Source: Calothrix sp. MO_167.B12
Lineage (GTDB): Bacteria; Cyanobacteriota; Cyanobacteriia; Cyanobacteriales; Nostocaceae
Assembly (NCBI GenBank): GCA_030066045.1
Contig: JASJCJ010000023.1
Coordinates: 1 to 52,777, forward strand
Reading direction: 5' to 3'
Length of the DNA stretch: 52,777 bases
Below, one piece after another: positions 26,329-35,674 of the stretch. The position numbers and the translations under genes are program-made. Position 1 is the first letter of the stretch; every line of letters starts with the position of its first letter. The notes below the pieces were generated by a model. That model was not told the DNA's origin. It made no database searches and worked only from the letters and a program-made list of their open reading frames with translations.

Positions 26329-26434
26329 TTCCGTTTGTATCGGAATTATTTCAGTTACTCTCTCTCTTCCTCTTCCTTTGCGTCCTTTGCGTCTTTGCGG
26401 TTTTTTATCATTCAGATGCTATCGGATTTGATAT
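26329..26434. mobile_element. MITE-like repeat (ATATC...TCCG termini), copy 1
   Basis: The left end ATATCGTTTCCG and right end CGGATTTGATAT are imperfect inverted repeats. The inside holds GTATCGGAATTATTT and TTTGCGTCTTTGCGGTTTTT. A related copy lies at 47053-47166. The rest of the 525-bp gap (26194-26718) shows no gene. Confidence 0.65.
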
Positions 26435-26718
26435 AAAACCCTAATTTCCTTGCACTTGTTCCCCAAAAGATAGCCTGAAAGCATTGATAAATCAATATTT
26501 TCTAGTTATTCAGCAGACCCTATGTATTTCTTGTTTTGGAGGGGGTTTGGGAGAGAATCCCCCAATTATTGGTTTTTGAGCAAAACATCTTAACCAACTT
26601 TCGTAGTGCGATAGCTCCCATTTGTTTGGTTCCACTTTGTTTCACCCAACCTACAATAGATGGCGATAGATGGCGATAAGCGCAGCTGCATACCTTTCCC
26701 AAAATTCTTCAGCATCCA

Positions 26719-27915
26719 TTACCAAGTTACTTGCTTACGCTCTTTGACTACCCTTTGATAAACACTATCAGTCTGTTGGGCTAATTTATACCAATTAAAC
26801 CGCTGCTCCAATTCTTCATAAGCATTATCGATCAACCATTGTCGATAACCAGGATTTTTGAGGACTTCTAAAATACCCCAAGCCAGGGAATCAGGGTTGT
26901 TCGTATAGGTAACAACTCCTGTTTTGGTGTGTTGCACAACTTCTGGCAAACCTCCTGTATCAGAAACTACCACAGGAACCCGAGCCGCAAAACTTTCTAA
27001 GGCTACAATCCCAAAAGGTTCATAGAGGCTAGGGAAAACGGCGCAATCAGCAATGGTTTGAAATTTATCTAGGTCTTCATCGGACATAAATCCGGTAAAA
27101 TAGCACTTATGCCAAATTCCTAAGTCCCAGGCTTGCTGCTTGAGATGGTCAACGTTACCTCCACCAATGAGTACAAATTTAACGTTACCGTCCATAGAAT
27201 GTAAAACCTGGGGAGCAGCATTCAGTAATATTGATACTCCCTTTTCATAGGTCATACGACCCACATAGTAAACTATTTTTTCTCCATCCGCAGCAAATCG
27301 GCGACGAAAATCCTCAGCGGGAAAATTACTATTAGGCTGTTTTTTCTCGGGGCGAATGCCATTGTATATGATGTCTATTTTATCCCACGGACAGTGTAAT
27401 ACCCATTTAACTTCTCGCTGCATATAATGAGTGCAGACAATAATCCGCCAAGCATTATAGGCTAATAGTTCTTCTTTGCCATTAACATAATGTTGAGTTG
27501 GATTGTGAATACCATTATTCCGTCCTGCTTCAGTGGCGTGGATAGTGGCAACTAGAGGAATTTGAAACGCATTTTTCAGAGCGATCGCAGCATCACCCAC
27601 TAACCAATCATGAGCATGGATGATATCGAAAGAACCTTCTTCTAAAATTAGTTTACCACCATGACTGCCCATACTTTGGTTCATATTCACCACCCAATGC
27701 AAAAAGTCATCGCCATCAGCCACAGGAATACGATGCACCTGAATTCCTTCAACTGTTTCATACATGGGAGCATTGTCGCAATTAGGTGTTATGAGGTGGA
27801 TTTCATGCCCTAGCTTAACTAGCTCTGGGTACAACTCCGACACATGACGGGCAATTCCTCCTACTATACGTGGTGGAAATTCCCAACTCAGCACTAGTAT
27901 CTTCATTGACTCCAA
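26719..27915 (-). CDS. GT4-family glycosyltransferase
   Basis: This 398-residue enzyme has the two Rossmann lobes of GT-B transferases. The N-terminal lobe starts ILVLSWEFPPRIVGGIARHV (acceptor side, GGIA loop) and has IIHAHDWL. The C-terminal lobe has IVYYVGRMTYEKGVSILLNA, FTGFMSDEDL and the retaining E-x7-E motif EPFGIVALE. These features place it in GT4 with bacterial glycogen/sucrose-type synthases (annotated variously as glycogen synthase-like). Both substrate and product are unknown to me; the HIHATEAGRNNGIHN segment is typical of a clade close to MalP-like or glycogen-synthase-like enzymes. The start may be Met1 or Met4 (MKILVLS). It stands alone. Confidence 0.85.
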   Translation of the reverse strand: MESMKILVLSWEFPPRIVGGIARHVSELYPELVKLGHEIHLITPNCDNAPMYETVEGIQVHRIPVADGDDFLHWVVNMNQSMGSHGGKLILEEGSFDIIHAHDWLVGDAAIALKNAFQIPLVATIHATEAGRNNGIHNPTQHYVNGKEELLAYNAWRIIVCTHYMQREVKWVLHCPWDKIDIIYNGIRPEKKQPNSNFPAEDFRRRFAADGEKIVYYVGRMTYEKGVSILLNAAPQVLHSMDGNVKFVLIGGGNVDHLKQQAWDLGIWHKCYFTGFMSDEDLDKFQTIADCAVFPSLYEPFGIVALESFAARVPVVVSDTGGLPEVVQHTKTGVVTYTNNPDSLAWGILEVLKNPGYRQWLIDNAYEELEQRFNWYKLAQQTDSVYQRVVKERKQVTW

Positions 27916-27989
27916 TCCCTTACCCTTGACAAATTTATAAAAATCTTAATTTAACTCAAAATACAATTACATACATTACTGACAGTGTA

Positions 27990-28560
27990 TTTCCTCTAAG
28001 TTTAAGATTTTTTTAATGAATAACCAAGCAATTGCTGGAATTGACTTCTCCCCGTCACTCCTTCCCTCCTACTTACCTTACCCTTCACCGAAGCCACTTC
28101 GTGTCTACACTCCCTATTTTCAAGCTAGTCCCACTCTGCGAGAAGCCACGCTTCGCGCGTCTACACGAGAAAATCTCACAACCAAACATGAAAATAATTC
28201 CCTGACTCTGGGCGAGGAAACCCCGCCCCTACTCCTGAACTCCGAACTCCGAACTCCCTATTTTCAAGCTAGCCCCTTATGAACGTTTGTACACAACCAA
28301 TGATGAAAATACCTGTTACCTGTTGCCTGTTGCCTGTTGCCTGTTGCCTATTTTCAAGCTAGTCCTACTTTGTGAGAAGCCGCACTTTGCGCGTCTACAT
28401 GGACGTTTGTACACAACCAAGGATGAAAATAATTGGTTACTAACTCCTCAAGGGCGCACGCAATGCGCCCCTACCGCGCGCCTCCCATACCTAAGCTTTC
28501 ACCCATCAACCATCAACTATCAACTAACAACTAACAACTAACAACCATTTTCACCTTAAA
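27990..28560. repeat. Cluster of dispersed and STRR repeats
   Basis: TATTTTCAAGCTAG recurs near 28112, 28258 and 28350, with GGACGTTTGTACACAACC-like units, TGTTGCC heptamers (28318-28350), CTCCGAA units and a final CAACTAA array (28505-28545). I see no real gene in 27916-28567; the frames that open here are products of the repeats. Confidence 0.8.
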
Positions 28561-28567
28561 GAAATCT

Positions 28568-29965
28568 CTACCCCACCTCACCTCCAACCACCACATCTCT
28601 GATCCGCAAACTTGGTCCACCGCAACCCACTGGTAAACCATTTTGTCCGCCCTTACCGCAGCCACCGGACTCATCCCAATAAAAATCATTACCAATAGCT
28701 TCTATATCTGCCAGGGTTTGAAACACATTACCAGAAAGGGTGACATCCTTAACAGGTTCAGCAATTTTACCGTTACGAATCATCCATGCTTCACCTGCGC
28801 TAAAGGTGAACATCTCACCATTAGTCATCCCACCCAACCAGTTACGGGCATATACACCCTGTTTAATATCAGTAAATAACTCAGCCACAGGTGTTTTTCC
28901 TCTTTCAATCCAAGTATTAGTCATGCGGACAATGGGATTATAGTGGTAGCTGAGACAACGGGCATTACCCGTTGCGGCTTCGCCCAGCTTGCCAGCAGTT
29001 TCCCGAGAGTGTAACCGTCCCACTAGAATACCATCCTGAATTAATTGGGTATTACTAGCAGGAGTTCCTTCATCATCATAAAAGTAACTACCACGATGTC
29101 CCTGGGGTGCCGCACCATCAAAGATTTGTAATTCTGGATGACCAAATCGCCTACCAATAGTCATCACTTCCAGAACATCAGGATTTTCGTAAGCCATGTC
29201 TGCCTCGGAAAGATGTCCAAAGGCTTCGTGGACAAATAAGCCTGTGAGAATGGGGTCAATCACAACGGTGTAGGTATTTCCTTGGACAGGGGGGAGGGAT
29301 AAGGCTGTAACAGCTCTTTGTGCCGCGCTTTTAACTTGTGTATCCAAAGAAATTAAATCTTCAAATCCTTGGCGAGAACCTGTTGTTTCCCTGCCCGTTT
29401 GCACTGTATCGCCCTTTCTAGCAGTGGCTGCAAAACGCATTTCCATATCTACCCAGGATTGCTCAATTAGGGTTCCTTCACTGGAAGCGAGGATGACTTT
29501 TTGGGAACTATCTGCATAGCGCACGGAGGTTGTAGTAATACAATTATCTGTGCTTTTCAGTAATTCCATGTAGTGATCGCACAGTTCTTTTTTCTGAATC
29601 AGGGGTATACGGCGGGGATCTGTACCCATCAGGGGTAATTTACATACTACTTGTACGGGATCTACAGGGGCGAGTAGGGTTGTTTCATTTCCTACCATCC
29701 GGGCAGATGCGATCGCTTCTTCTACACGTTCTGTAATACTTGTGAGTTGATTAAAGCTGCTTAAACCCCATCCTCCTTTGTAGCAAGCTCGAATATGTCC
29801 GCCAATGGAAATCCCTTCGCTTAGGGTTTCGATTCTGTCGCCACGCAATACAATATCTGTACCCTCGGCTTCTTCCAGGCGAATCATTAGATAATCTACC
29901 CTAGATGAGTAACGGGCGATTAGGTCAGAAATAATATTTTTAGCATCTATGAGTAAAGACTGCAT
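28568..29965 (-). CDS. tldD: TldD/PmbA-family metallopeptidase
   Basis: This 465-residue protein belongs to the TldD/TldE family, whose two-subunit protease trims modified peptides and antitoxins (CcdA, microcin B17) in E. coli. The zinc motif HExxxH is present as HEAFGH near residue 246, so this is the catalytic TldD-like type rather than the TldE/PmbA type. Other conserved parts are GIVLRGDRIE-like (IVLRGDRIETLSEGIS), GTPASNTQLIQDGILVG and GCGKGGQNGLPVGCGGPSLR at the C-terminus. The TldE partner is not in the window; cyanobacterial tldD and tldE often lie apart. It is flanked by tandem-repeat arrays on both sides. Confidence 0.93.
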   Translation of the reverse strand: MQSLLIDAKNIISDLIARYSSRVDYLMIRLEEAEGTDIVLRGDRIETLSEGISIGGHIRACYKGGWGLSSFNQLTSITERVEEAIASARMVGNETTLLAPVDPVQVVCKLPLMGTDPRRIPLIQKKELCDHYMELLKSTDNCITTTSVRYADSSQKVILASSEGTLIEQSWVDMEMRFAATARKGDTVQTGRETTGSRQGFEDLISLDTQVKSAAQRAVTALSLPPVQGNTYTVVIDPILTGLFVHEAFGHLSEADMAYENPDVLEVMTIGRRFGHPELQIFDGAAPQGHRGSYFYDDEGTPASNTQLIQDGILVGRLHSRETAGKLGEAATGNARCLSYHYNPIVRMTNTWIERGKTPVAELFTDIKQGVYARNWLGGMTNGEMFTFSAGEAWMIRNGKIAEPVKDVTLSGNVFQTLADIEAIGNDFYWDESGGCGKGGQNGLPVGCGGPSLRIRDVVVGGEVG

Positions 29966-29998
29966 TGATTAGGTAGTAATAATAGCAATAATAATCTA

Positions 29999-30068
29999 TC
30001 ACTCCTTCACTCCTTCCCTCCTTCACTCCTTCCCTCCTTCACTCCTTCACCCCTTCACCCCTTCACCT
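29999..30068. repeat. CACTCCTTC/CCCTCCTTC tandem repeats
   Basis: About eight degenerate 8-9-bp units lie between divergent tldD and the DUF2079 gene. They are the reverse complement of the array after glgB (21055 onward). Confidence 0.85.
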
Positions 30069-30105
30069 CAGAGCTGCTGCTAAAGTAATCCAAGTAGTGT
30101 GAGTA

Positions 30106-31767
30106 ATGTGGTCTAAATTGCAAATAATGATATCGAAAATCCGGGGTTTGAACTTAAAGAAAGGGAATTATTTCCACACAATATTGCCAATAGCACTGAT
30201 ATTCTTCGTAATTTGTCTGTGCTTGAGTCTAAACCGTTACTACAGTTTTTATTCTTCCTTTGACCAGGGAATTTTTAACCAAGTATTTTGGAATAACCTC
30301 CACGGTCGATTTTTCCAAAGTACCCTTTCTTCAAGTCTTTCCACCAATGTCGTCCATGCTGGGGAAGTAGCTAGAGTTGATTATCATCGCCTTGGTCAGC
30401 ATTTTACCCCTGCATTGTTGCTTTGGCTACCAATTTACGCTTTATTTCCCTCCCCAGTCACTTTATCCGTTTTACAAGTGACTTTTGTCACGGCAGCAGG
30501 TTTAGTTTTATTCGTGCTAGCACGGCAGTATTTAAAACCACCATTGGCAACAATAATTACTGCCAGTTTTTACGGCGCCAACGCGGTAATTGGTCCCACA
30601 CTCAACAACTTTCACGATATTAGCCAAATTCCCCTATTTATCTTTACCCTATTGCTGGCAATGGAAAAGCGATGGTGGAGGTTCTTTTGGTTGCTAGCAG
30701 TTTGCACCCTGGCTGTCCGAGAAGATGCTGGTGTCACTTTATTTGGTGTGGGATTTTACATGATTCTGAGCAAGCGTTTCCCTCGCGCTGGACTAGCATT
30801 ATGTAGCCTTAGTTTCGGTTATATGTTGCTGCTGACTAATTTAATTATGCCCCTGTTCTCCGAGGATATTTCCCGGCGATTTATGTTAGAACGCTTTGGA
30901 CAATATGCTGATGGCAATGAAGCTTCTACCTTAGAAATTATTTGGGGGATGATTAGTAACCCTTGGCGATTAATAGTAGAGTTGGTAACTCCACCAGTTA
31001 AAACACTTAGATATTTACTCGGTCAGTTATTACCCTGGGGATTTGTGCCAATTGTGTCACCTGCTTCTTGGATGATTGCTGGTTTTCCTTTACTAAAGCT
31101 ACTGTTAGGCAAGGGTGAATCAGTACTAGCGATTTCAATTCGCTATGCTTTGAGCGTAGTACCAGGTTTATGTTACGGCGCGATTCTCTGGTGGTCCCGC
31201 AATCCCCAAAAATTTAAACCCTCTTTTCGCCGCTTTTGGGTGGGTTGCATCTGTCTTTCTCTGTTTTTCACAGTAACATCAAACCCTAGTCGGACTTTAT
31301 ACTTTCTCATACCTGATTCCATCCAGCCTTGGGTACATATATCTTTACCCCAACAATGGGAGCATGTAGCCAAAATGCGTCCCTTACTGGCAGAAATACC
31401 CCCAGATGCTAGCGTCTCTGCCACTACTTACCTAGTACCCCATCTTTCCAGTCGCCGGGAAATTCTGCGCTTACCAGCACTAGAATTACGCAATGATAGT
31501 CAAAAAGTGATAAAGGTAGATTATGCGATCGCTGACCTTTGGCAATTACAACAATATCAAGTAGCATTTAAAGGCGATCGTAATTTACTTCGCAATCTGA
31601 TTACCCTGATAGAGCAGATGACTACAAATCGGGAGTATGGAATTATTGGCTTTGCGGATGGTGTAATTTTGATGCAAAAACAAGCGGTATCTAAACCTGA
31701 AGCAGTTAGTGCTTGGTTGGCATTCAAGTCAGAAGTAATGGAAATTACCAAAAGTGTAAGTATTTAA
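30106..31767 (+). CDS. DUF2079 multi-spanning membrane protein
   Basis: This 553-residue protein matches the DUF2079 family: about ten membrane helices in residues 25-400, beginning with NRYYSFYSSFDQGIFNQVFW, a signature like that of GT-C glycosyltransferases (an acidic residue in the first loop). A later soluble part has ISLPQQWEHVAKMRPLLAEI and PPDASVSATTYLVPHLSSR. GT-C-like fold suggests a lipid-linked sugar transferase at the membrane, but no donor or acceptor is known. The start may be ATG 30106 or ATG 30127 (MISKIRG). The stop overlaps the stop of the convergent peptidase gene by 4 bp. Confidence 0.85.
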   Translation: MWSKLQIMISKIRGLNLKKGNYFHTILPIALIFFVICLCLSLNRYYSFYSSFDQGIFNQVFWNNLHGRFFQSTLSSSLSTNVVHAGEVARVDYHRLGQHFTPALLLWLPIYALFPSPVTLSVLQVTFVTAAGLVLFVLARQYLKPPLATIITASFYGANAVIGPTLNNFHDISQIPLFIFTLLLAMEKRWWRFFWLLAVCTLAVREDAGVTLFGVGFYMILSKRFPRAGLALCSLSFGYMLLLTNLIMPLFSEDISRRFMLERFGQYADGNEASTLEIIWGMISNPWRLIVELVTPPVKTLRYLLGQLLPWGFVPIVSPASWMIAGFPLLKLLLGKGESVLAISIRYALSVVPGLCYGAILWWSRNPQKFKPSFRRFWVGCICLSLFFTVTSNPSRTLYFLIPDSIQPWVHISLPQQWEHVAKMRPLLAEIPPDASVSATTYLVPHLSSRREILRLPALELRNDSQKVIKVDYAIADLWQLQQYQVAFKGDRNLLRNLITLIEQMTTNREYGIIGFADGVILMQKQAVSKPEAVSAWLAFKSEVMEITKSVSI

Positions 31768-32204
31768 GCTTGTACCAAAATTGATAAATTATGCATCATG
31801 CTCCAAGCTGTTTTAAAAGTTGAACGTGAAAGTTTGCGTTCTCCTTGCAAGGGATCGTAAACAGACACAACTGTTTCTTCAATTCCTGTGACTACTATTG
31901 CATGGGCATCTTTATATCCATCAATAGGTAGCAAGTTGACATAAACAATTGGATAGTTGCTAGAAACTATCAGATTTTCAATTTCTTCTATTGATAACGT
32001 ACATTTTTGAGTATTAGAAAAGCCTAGCTGACGTGCTGCATCTACAGCTTTTAAGGCATCCGTTCCCAATATGCCACAATCACAAAGTTCGCGGAGTTCA
32101 GCTTCGCTCTTTTCTGTACCAAAACCAGATAAAACCATACGTAAACAAGCAGGAACACAAGAATAGGGAGTTTCTTGTTTATAAAAAGTGAGCTTGGATT
32201 GCAT
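31764..32204 (-). CDS. C39-like cysteine peptidase domain protein
   Basis: This 146-residue stand-alone domain resembles peptidase C39, the family that cuts double-glycine leaders of exported peptides. The catalytic triad can be placed: Gln and Cys in QETPYSCVPACLRMVL (Cys near residue 16), His in DAHAIVVTGI and Asp in VSVYDPLQGE. It has no membrane or ABC part, unlike bacteriocin exporters, so it acts alone or is a repurposed protease. The start codon overlaps the upstream 104-residue gene by 26 bp, which points to translational coupling and a two-gene unit. Substrate unknown; no precursor with a GG leader is seen nearby. Confidence 0.8.
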   Translation of the reverse strand: MQSKLTFYKQETPYSCVPACLRMVLSGFGTEKSEAELRELCDCGILGTDALKAVDAARQLGFSNTQKCTLSIEEIENLIVSSNYPIVYVNLLPIDGYKDAHAIVVTGIEETVVSVYDPLQGERKLSRSTFKTAWSMMHNLSILVQA

Positions 32205-32493
32205 CGCTGTGTGTTTTATAAAGCTCCTGTCCTGCTTGCTTCATTTCCTCAAAGGGTGTGTGATCAATAACTTTTTCTATCTCTGTACTAACTAGAACTG
32301 TACCAACCTGACCTAAAGAGCCAATTCTGGGGTAAGTGAGAATAATAGGAACTTCCCAAACATCTCCAGTTTGTGTCAGGTGGGGTTGATCGGCAGTAAA
32401 GCGATCAGGCATATAATCACTGAGGAACAAATTAGTTATAGCCTGTGCTTGTTGTACAGAAATAATTCGTTTCTTGAACTCTGGTAAATTCAT
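32179..32493 (-). CDS. Hypothetical protein coupled to the C39-like peptidase
   Basis: This 104-residue soluble protein (MNLPEFKKRIISVQQAQAIT start, QTGDVWEVPIILTYPRIGSL middle) has mixed helix and strand character and no motif I recognise. Its 3' end overlaps the C39-like gene by 26 bp in a different frame, so the two are almost certainly co-expressed. It could be a substrate, an inhibitor or an immunity-like partner. No signal peptide or membrane helix is present. Confidence 0.7.
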   Translation of the reverse strand: MNLPEFKKRIISVQQAQAITNLFLSDYMPDRFTADQPHLTQTGDVWEVPIILTYPRIGSLGQVGTVLVSTEIEKVIDHTPFEEMKQAGQELYKTHSDAIQAHFL

Positions 32494-32841
32494 TGATTGG
32501 CAGTTAAATCTCTTTCATATATTATGAAGCTCAAACAATCTATTATAAATTTATCAGTCATGAAATAAAATCTTTTAAATATTAAGTTTTCATATTTAAG
32601 ATACCCATTTTGCTTCAACACAATACCAGTAAATATGAAATAATCTGATGATTGACATTTTGTCAACATTTATACTCAGCTTCTTAATAATATGCGATCA
32701 CACTATTTCAAATCACATACATGAAATTCCCCAATCCAAAATCCCCCAAGAATGTCATCATAGTTAAGGTACGCACACACTGGAGACAAGACAACGGTTT
32801 ACGCACGTCCCTTAGCCCGGTTAATCGAACAATTCCAACGC

Positions 32842-33390
32842 TTGCCAGGGGTAGGCCCCAAAACTGCACAGCGCCTGGCTTTACATATCCTCAAGCGTCC
32901 AGAAGCAGAAGTACGCGCTTTAGCCCAAGCCCTGATTGATGCGAAAAAACAGGTAGGCTTGTGTCGGGAGTGCTTCCATTTATCTGCCGATCCTATTTGT
33001 GAAATTTGCCGCAATCCCAACCGCGACATCAAAACCCTGTGTGTGGTAGCGGATTCCCGTGATGTGATTGCTTTAGAAAAAACTAGGGAGTACAAAGGCA
33101 AGTATCATGTATTGGGAGGGGTAATTTCTCCCATCGATGGTATTGGACCTGAACAATTAAATATCCAAGCTTTAGTGCGGCGAGTGAGTCAGCAACAACC
33201 CCAAGAAGTAATTCTCGCCATCAGTCCCAGCGTGGAAGGGGAAACCACTACCCTGTACATCGGTCAATTATTAAAGCCATTTACCAAAGTTACCCGCATT
33301 GCTTTTGGTTTACCTGTGGGTGGCGATTTAGAGTATGCAGATGAGGTAACTTTAGCCAGAGCCTTGGAAGGTAGACGGGAACTAGATTAA
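32842..33390 (+). CDS. recR: Recombination protein RecR, start unclear
   Basis: RecR works with RecO and RecF to load RecA on gapped DNA. The coding frame has the HhH motif ([16 protein letters not shown]), the four-Cys zinc finger ([16 protein letters not shown]), the Toprim domain ([34 protein letters not shown]) and ends [19 protein letters not shown]. Homology continues upstream of the first usable start (TTG 32842): the frame is open from 32764 and encodes [20 protein letters not shown]. The position where a family start would be expected holds AAG (32788-32790) and no ATG, GTG or TTG exists there. Either the TTG is used, giving 182 residues, or the original start was lost. Its stop codon abuts a 323-bp MITE-like element. 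Confidence 0.85.
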   Translation: MPGVGPKTAQRLALHILKRPEAEVRALAQALIDAKKQVGLCRECFHLSADPICEICRNPNRDIKTLCVVADSRDVIALEKTREYKGKYHVLGGVISPIDGIGPEQLNIQALVRRVSQQQPQEVILAISPSVEGETTTLYIGQLLKPFTKVTRIAFGLPVGGDLEYADEVTLARALEGRRELD

Positions 33391-33712
33391 CGTGAGTTCG
33401 ACGCAATTTTGATGATAAAACCCTTATGAGTCAAGGATTTTTACAATTCAAGTGAGGAGTTACGGAGTCACTTCCCAAATAGTTGAGAATAAACTCAACA
33501 ATTAACCTAAACTTAGTAAATCAGTGTGAGTTCGACGGAACTCAGGTAAATTTGGGAGCATCCCAATTTTTCAAAAATATGCGGTAGTGGGAGCCGGAAA
33601 GCTCCCTTGATATGCAAAGCGGGCTTTGGGGCCCGCACTAAAAATTTAAACATTTGGGATGCTCCCATAAATTTTAACTCCGAACACCGAACACCGAACT
33701 CCGAACTCACGT
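33390..33712. mobile_element. MITE-like element with 11-bp inverted repeats and 7-bp target duplication
   Basis: ACGTGAGTTCG (33390-33400) and CGAACTCACGT (33702-33712) are perfect inverted repeats. TAGATTA stands directly outside both ends (33383-33389 and 33713-33719). Inside is a second GTGAGTTCGACG (33523-33534), a GGGAGCATCCCAA / TTTGGGATGCTCCC inverted pair and CCGAACA-type repeats. The left duplication includes the last codons of recR. No coding capacity is seen. Confidence 0.7.
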
Positions 33713-33726
33713 TAGATTAGGTGATG

Positions 33727-34347
33727 TTATGAAGAAGCATTCACCTGGGAAGTAGCAATGGTTTCCATGTGCCGTAAATCTCGCTGTACCTGATTCCACA
33801 AGGCTTTATTATGGGGATCTGTCTTGAGGGCTTTTTGCAGATAAATTCGAGCTTTTAACAGCTGCTTTTGGACAATGAGCGATCGCCCCCATAACTGGTA
33901 CGATATAGCTAACCATTGCCGTACTTCCGTATCATTGGACAAGCGTTGTGCTAACGCCTCCGCTAAGGAGATTGCCTGGGGAAACTGTCTGGCTTTTAAA
34001 AATCGCTGCAATTGCTCATAAGTCTTCCATTTCAGCCGATGCTCCATTTCCGAAAGGTGAGGCGGTTTCGGGTTAACTGGCTTTGCTACCTCTGGGGGTT
34101 TAAATTTTGTTTCCTCACCTGCCAATGGTGGTTGACTAGATTCTGGCGTTACCTCTGGGGGAGGTATAACCTGTAATAGCAATTTATAAGCCTCTGTCAA
34201 GGCGATAAACTTTTCTTTGGCTTTTTTGTCGTCTGGGTTGATGTCGGGGTGATATTGCTGTGCTAGTCGTCGATAAGACGCTTTGACATCAGTGAATGAA
34301 GCTCCCGATCTTAAACCCAATAAACGGTAGCAGTCTCCAAAATCCAT
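33727..34347 (-). CDS. J-domain protein with C-terminal TPR-like region
   Basis: This 206-residue co-chaperone has an N-terminal J domain (about 1-62) with the HPD motif that stimulates the Hsp70 ATPase (LAQQYHPDINPDD, HPD near 32-34). A Pro-rich linker (about 65-100) precedes a helical part (about 105-200), KARIYLQKALKTDPHNKALW and similar, that resembles one or two TPR units. It lacks the Gly/Phe region and zinc finger of DnaJ proper, so it is a class C J-protein that probably delivers a specific client to DnaK. It is convergent with recR. The client is unknown. Confidence 0.88.
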   Translation of the reverse strand: MDFGDCYRLLGLRSGASFTDVKASYRRLAQQYHPDINPDDKKAKEKFIALTEAYKLLLQVIPPPEVTPESSQPPLAGEETKFKPPEVAKPVNPKPPHLSEMEHRLKWKTYEQLQRFLKARQFPQAISLAEALAQRLSNDTEVRQWLAISYQLWGRSLIVQKQLLKARIYLQKALKTDPHNKALWNQVQRDLRHMETIATSQVNASS

Positions 34348-34577
34348 CTTTAGCTATTAGCTATCAAAATGTTAGATATTAACTTACTTTGGGGTAAGTA
34401 AGCAAAGCATAACACTACTTAACGAAAATTGACTCCGTTTTACTTCGTATTATGGTAGTTGACTGTCGTGAATATTTCCAGTCTGAGTTACTAATAATAA
34501 AGACTCAAATATTGATTTAAAGTTCGCGCTTAACAATTTGCCAGTTAACTGCTGCCAGTTTTCACCGAAGCCAGTCA

Positions 34578-34805
34578 ATTTGACGTACTCCCTGGGATAA
34601 ATCCGCAGGGATTCTCAAAGGATGTTACAAAGCAGGCGGTATCGCCGTGCTTTTCCACCCTTCTTCCTGCTTCTTAGACTCTTAACTAGACTGTCACCAG
34701 TCCCCGTCAGAACGTCTCCACAGGCAATTTGCTCCACGCTGCGTCCCAGCGCGTTGACCTCTCTCTACCGGGTTGTACACATTTCTCCAATCAATGAAAT
34801 CATCA
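34578..34805 (-). mobile_element. IS200/IS605 TnpB 3'-end remnant
   Basis: On the minus strand the sequence encodes EVNALGRSVEQIACGDVLTG and SLVKSLRSRKKGGKARRYRL before TGA, followed by GAATCCCTGCGGATTTATCC and the end GGGAGTACGTCAAATT. This is the last part of a tnpB-type gene plus the element's right end. The SLVKSLR...RKK segment matches the tail at 5895-5945. The rest of the gene is missing. The plus-strand frame opening here is its shadow. The 600-bp gap also holds a REP copy at 34840-34862. Confidence 0.55.
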
Positions 34806-34839
34806 CCTCACCCTCGCTTTTGGCGATGCAAAAATCTTT

Positions 34840-34862
34840 CCCTCTCCTTATTAAGGAGAGGG
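34840..34862. repeat. REP-like palindrome, second copy
   Basis: CCCTCTCCTT and AAGGAGAGGG surround an ATT loop, the same core as at 1230-1254. Confidence 0.75.
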
Positions 34863-34942
34863 ATGGCGAATCAAGGGTAAAGTGTAGGGTTTAGGTGCTT
34901 GTGAAAAATTGGGATGCTCACACAGTTAACTGTTAACTGAAA

Positions 34943-35536
34943 TCAAGGGCGCTCCTCAATTACTTTGTCAATCAAGCCATATTCTAGAGCTTCTTGAGCG
35001 GACATGAAAAAGTCACGATCCATATCCTTTTCAATTTTTTCCAAGGATTGTCCTGTATTATGGGCGTAAATTTCGTTCAGTTGGTGACGAATCCGCAGAA
35101 TTTCCCTTGCTTCAATTTCAATATCCGTTGCCTGTCCGCGAGTACCACCAGAAGGTTGGTGGATCATAATCCGTGAGTGGGGTAATGCCAAACGTTTGCC
35201 TTTAGTTCCGGCAGCTAATAGGAAGGAACCCATAGATGCTGCCAAACCCACACAAATTGTGACCACATCGGATTTGATATGTTGCATGGTGTCATAAATT
35301 GCCATACCAGAAGTAACCATGCCACCGGGAGAGTTGATGTATAAGTAAATATCTTTACCCGGATCTTCTGAATCCAGATACAGCATTACTGCAATAATTT
35401 GGTTGGCGATTTCATCATCAACATCGCGTCCCAGGAAAATAATTCTTTCTCTGTATAAACGATTATAGATGTCAATCCACTGGGTATATTGTTCCCCCGG
35501 CATCCGGTAGGGAACTTTGGGAACGCCTATGGGCAT
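34943..35536 (-). CDS. clpP3: ATP-dependent Clp protease catalytic subunit (ClpP3 type)
   Basis: ClpP forms the barrel that degrades unfolded proteins with ClpC or ClpX. The 197-residue protein has the complete triad: S101 in [10 protein letters not shown]126 in MIHQPSGG and D175 in DMDRDFFM, with family spacing (25 and 49). It follows a ClpR gene by 138 bp on the same strand. In cyanobacteria clpR and clpP3 form an operon and their products a mixed ring essential for viability, which is why I choose ClpP3 over ClpP1 or ClpP2. The short mature start ([20 protein letters not shown]) fits that type. Confidence 0.9.
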   Translation of the reverse strand: MPIGVPKVPYRMPGEQYTQWIDIYNRLYRERIIFLGRDVDDEIANQIIAVMLYLDSEDPGKDIYLYINSPGGMVTSGMAIYDTMQHIKSDVVTICVGLAASMGSFLLAAGTKGKRLALPHSRIMIHQPSGGTRGQATDIEIEAREILRIRHQLNEIYAHNTGQSLEKIEKDMDRDFFMSAQEALEYGLIDKVIEERP

Positions 35537-35674
35537 TTTTGTGACTCCGTTTGTAATTTTGAATGAAGGTAGGGGAGGGAAATTTTGAGTGTTGAATTGT
35601 AAATTAAATCACTCATAAATTAGTCAAAAAAACTGATGACTGAATTAATAACTCATAACTCTATTTAGAGAATG

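Noticed and set aside
28016-28541. Two plus-strand frames of 88 and 84 residues
   Set aside because: They are translations of dispersed and heptamer repeats (TTTCAAGCTAG, TGTTGCC, CAACTAA).
34622-34894. Plus-strand 90-residue frame
   Set aside because: It is antisense to the tnpB-tail remnant on the minus strand.
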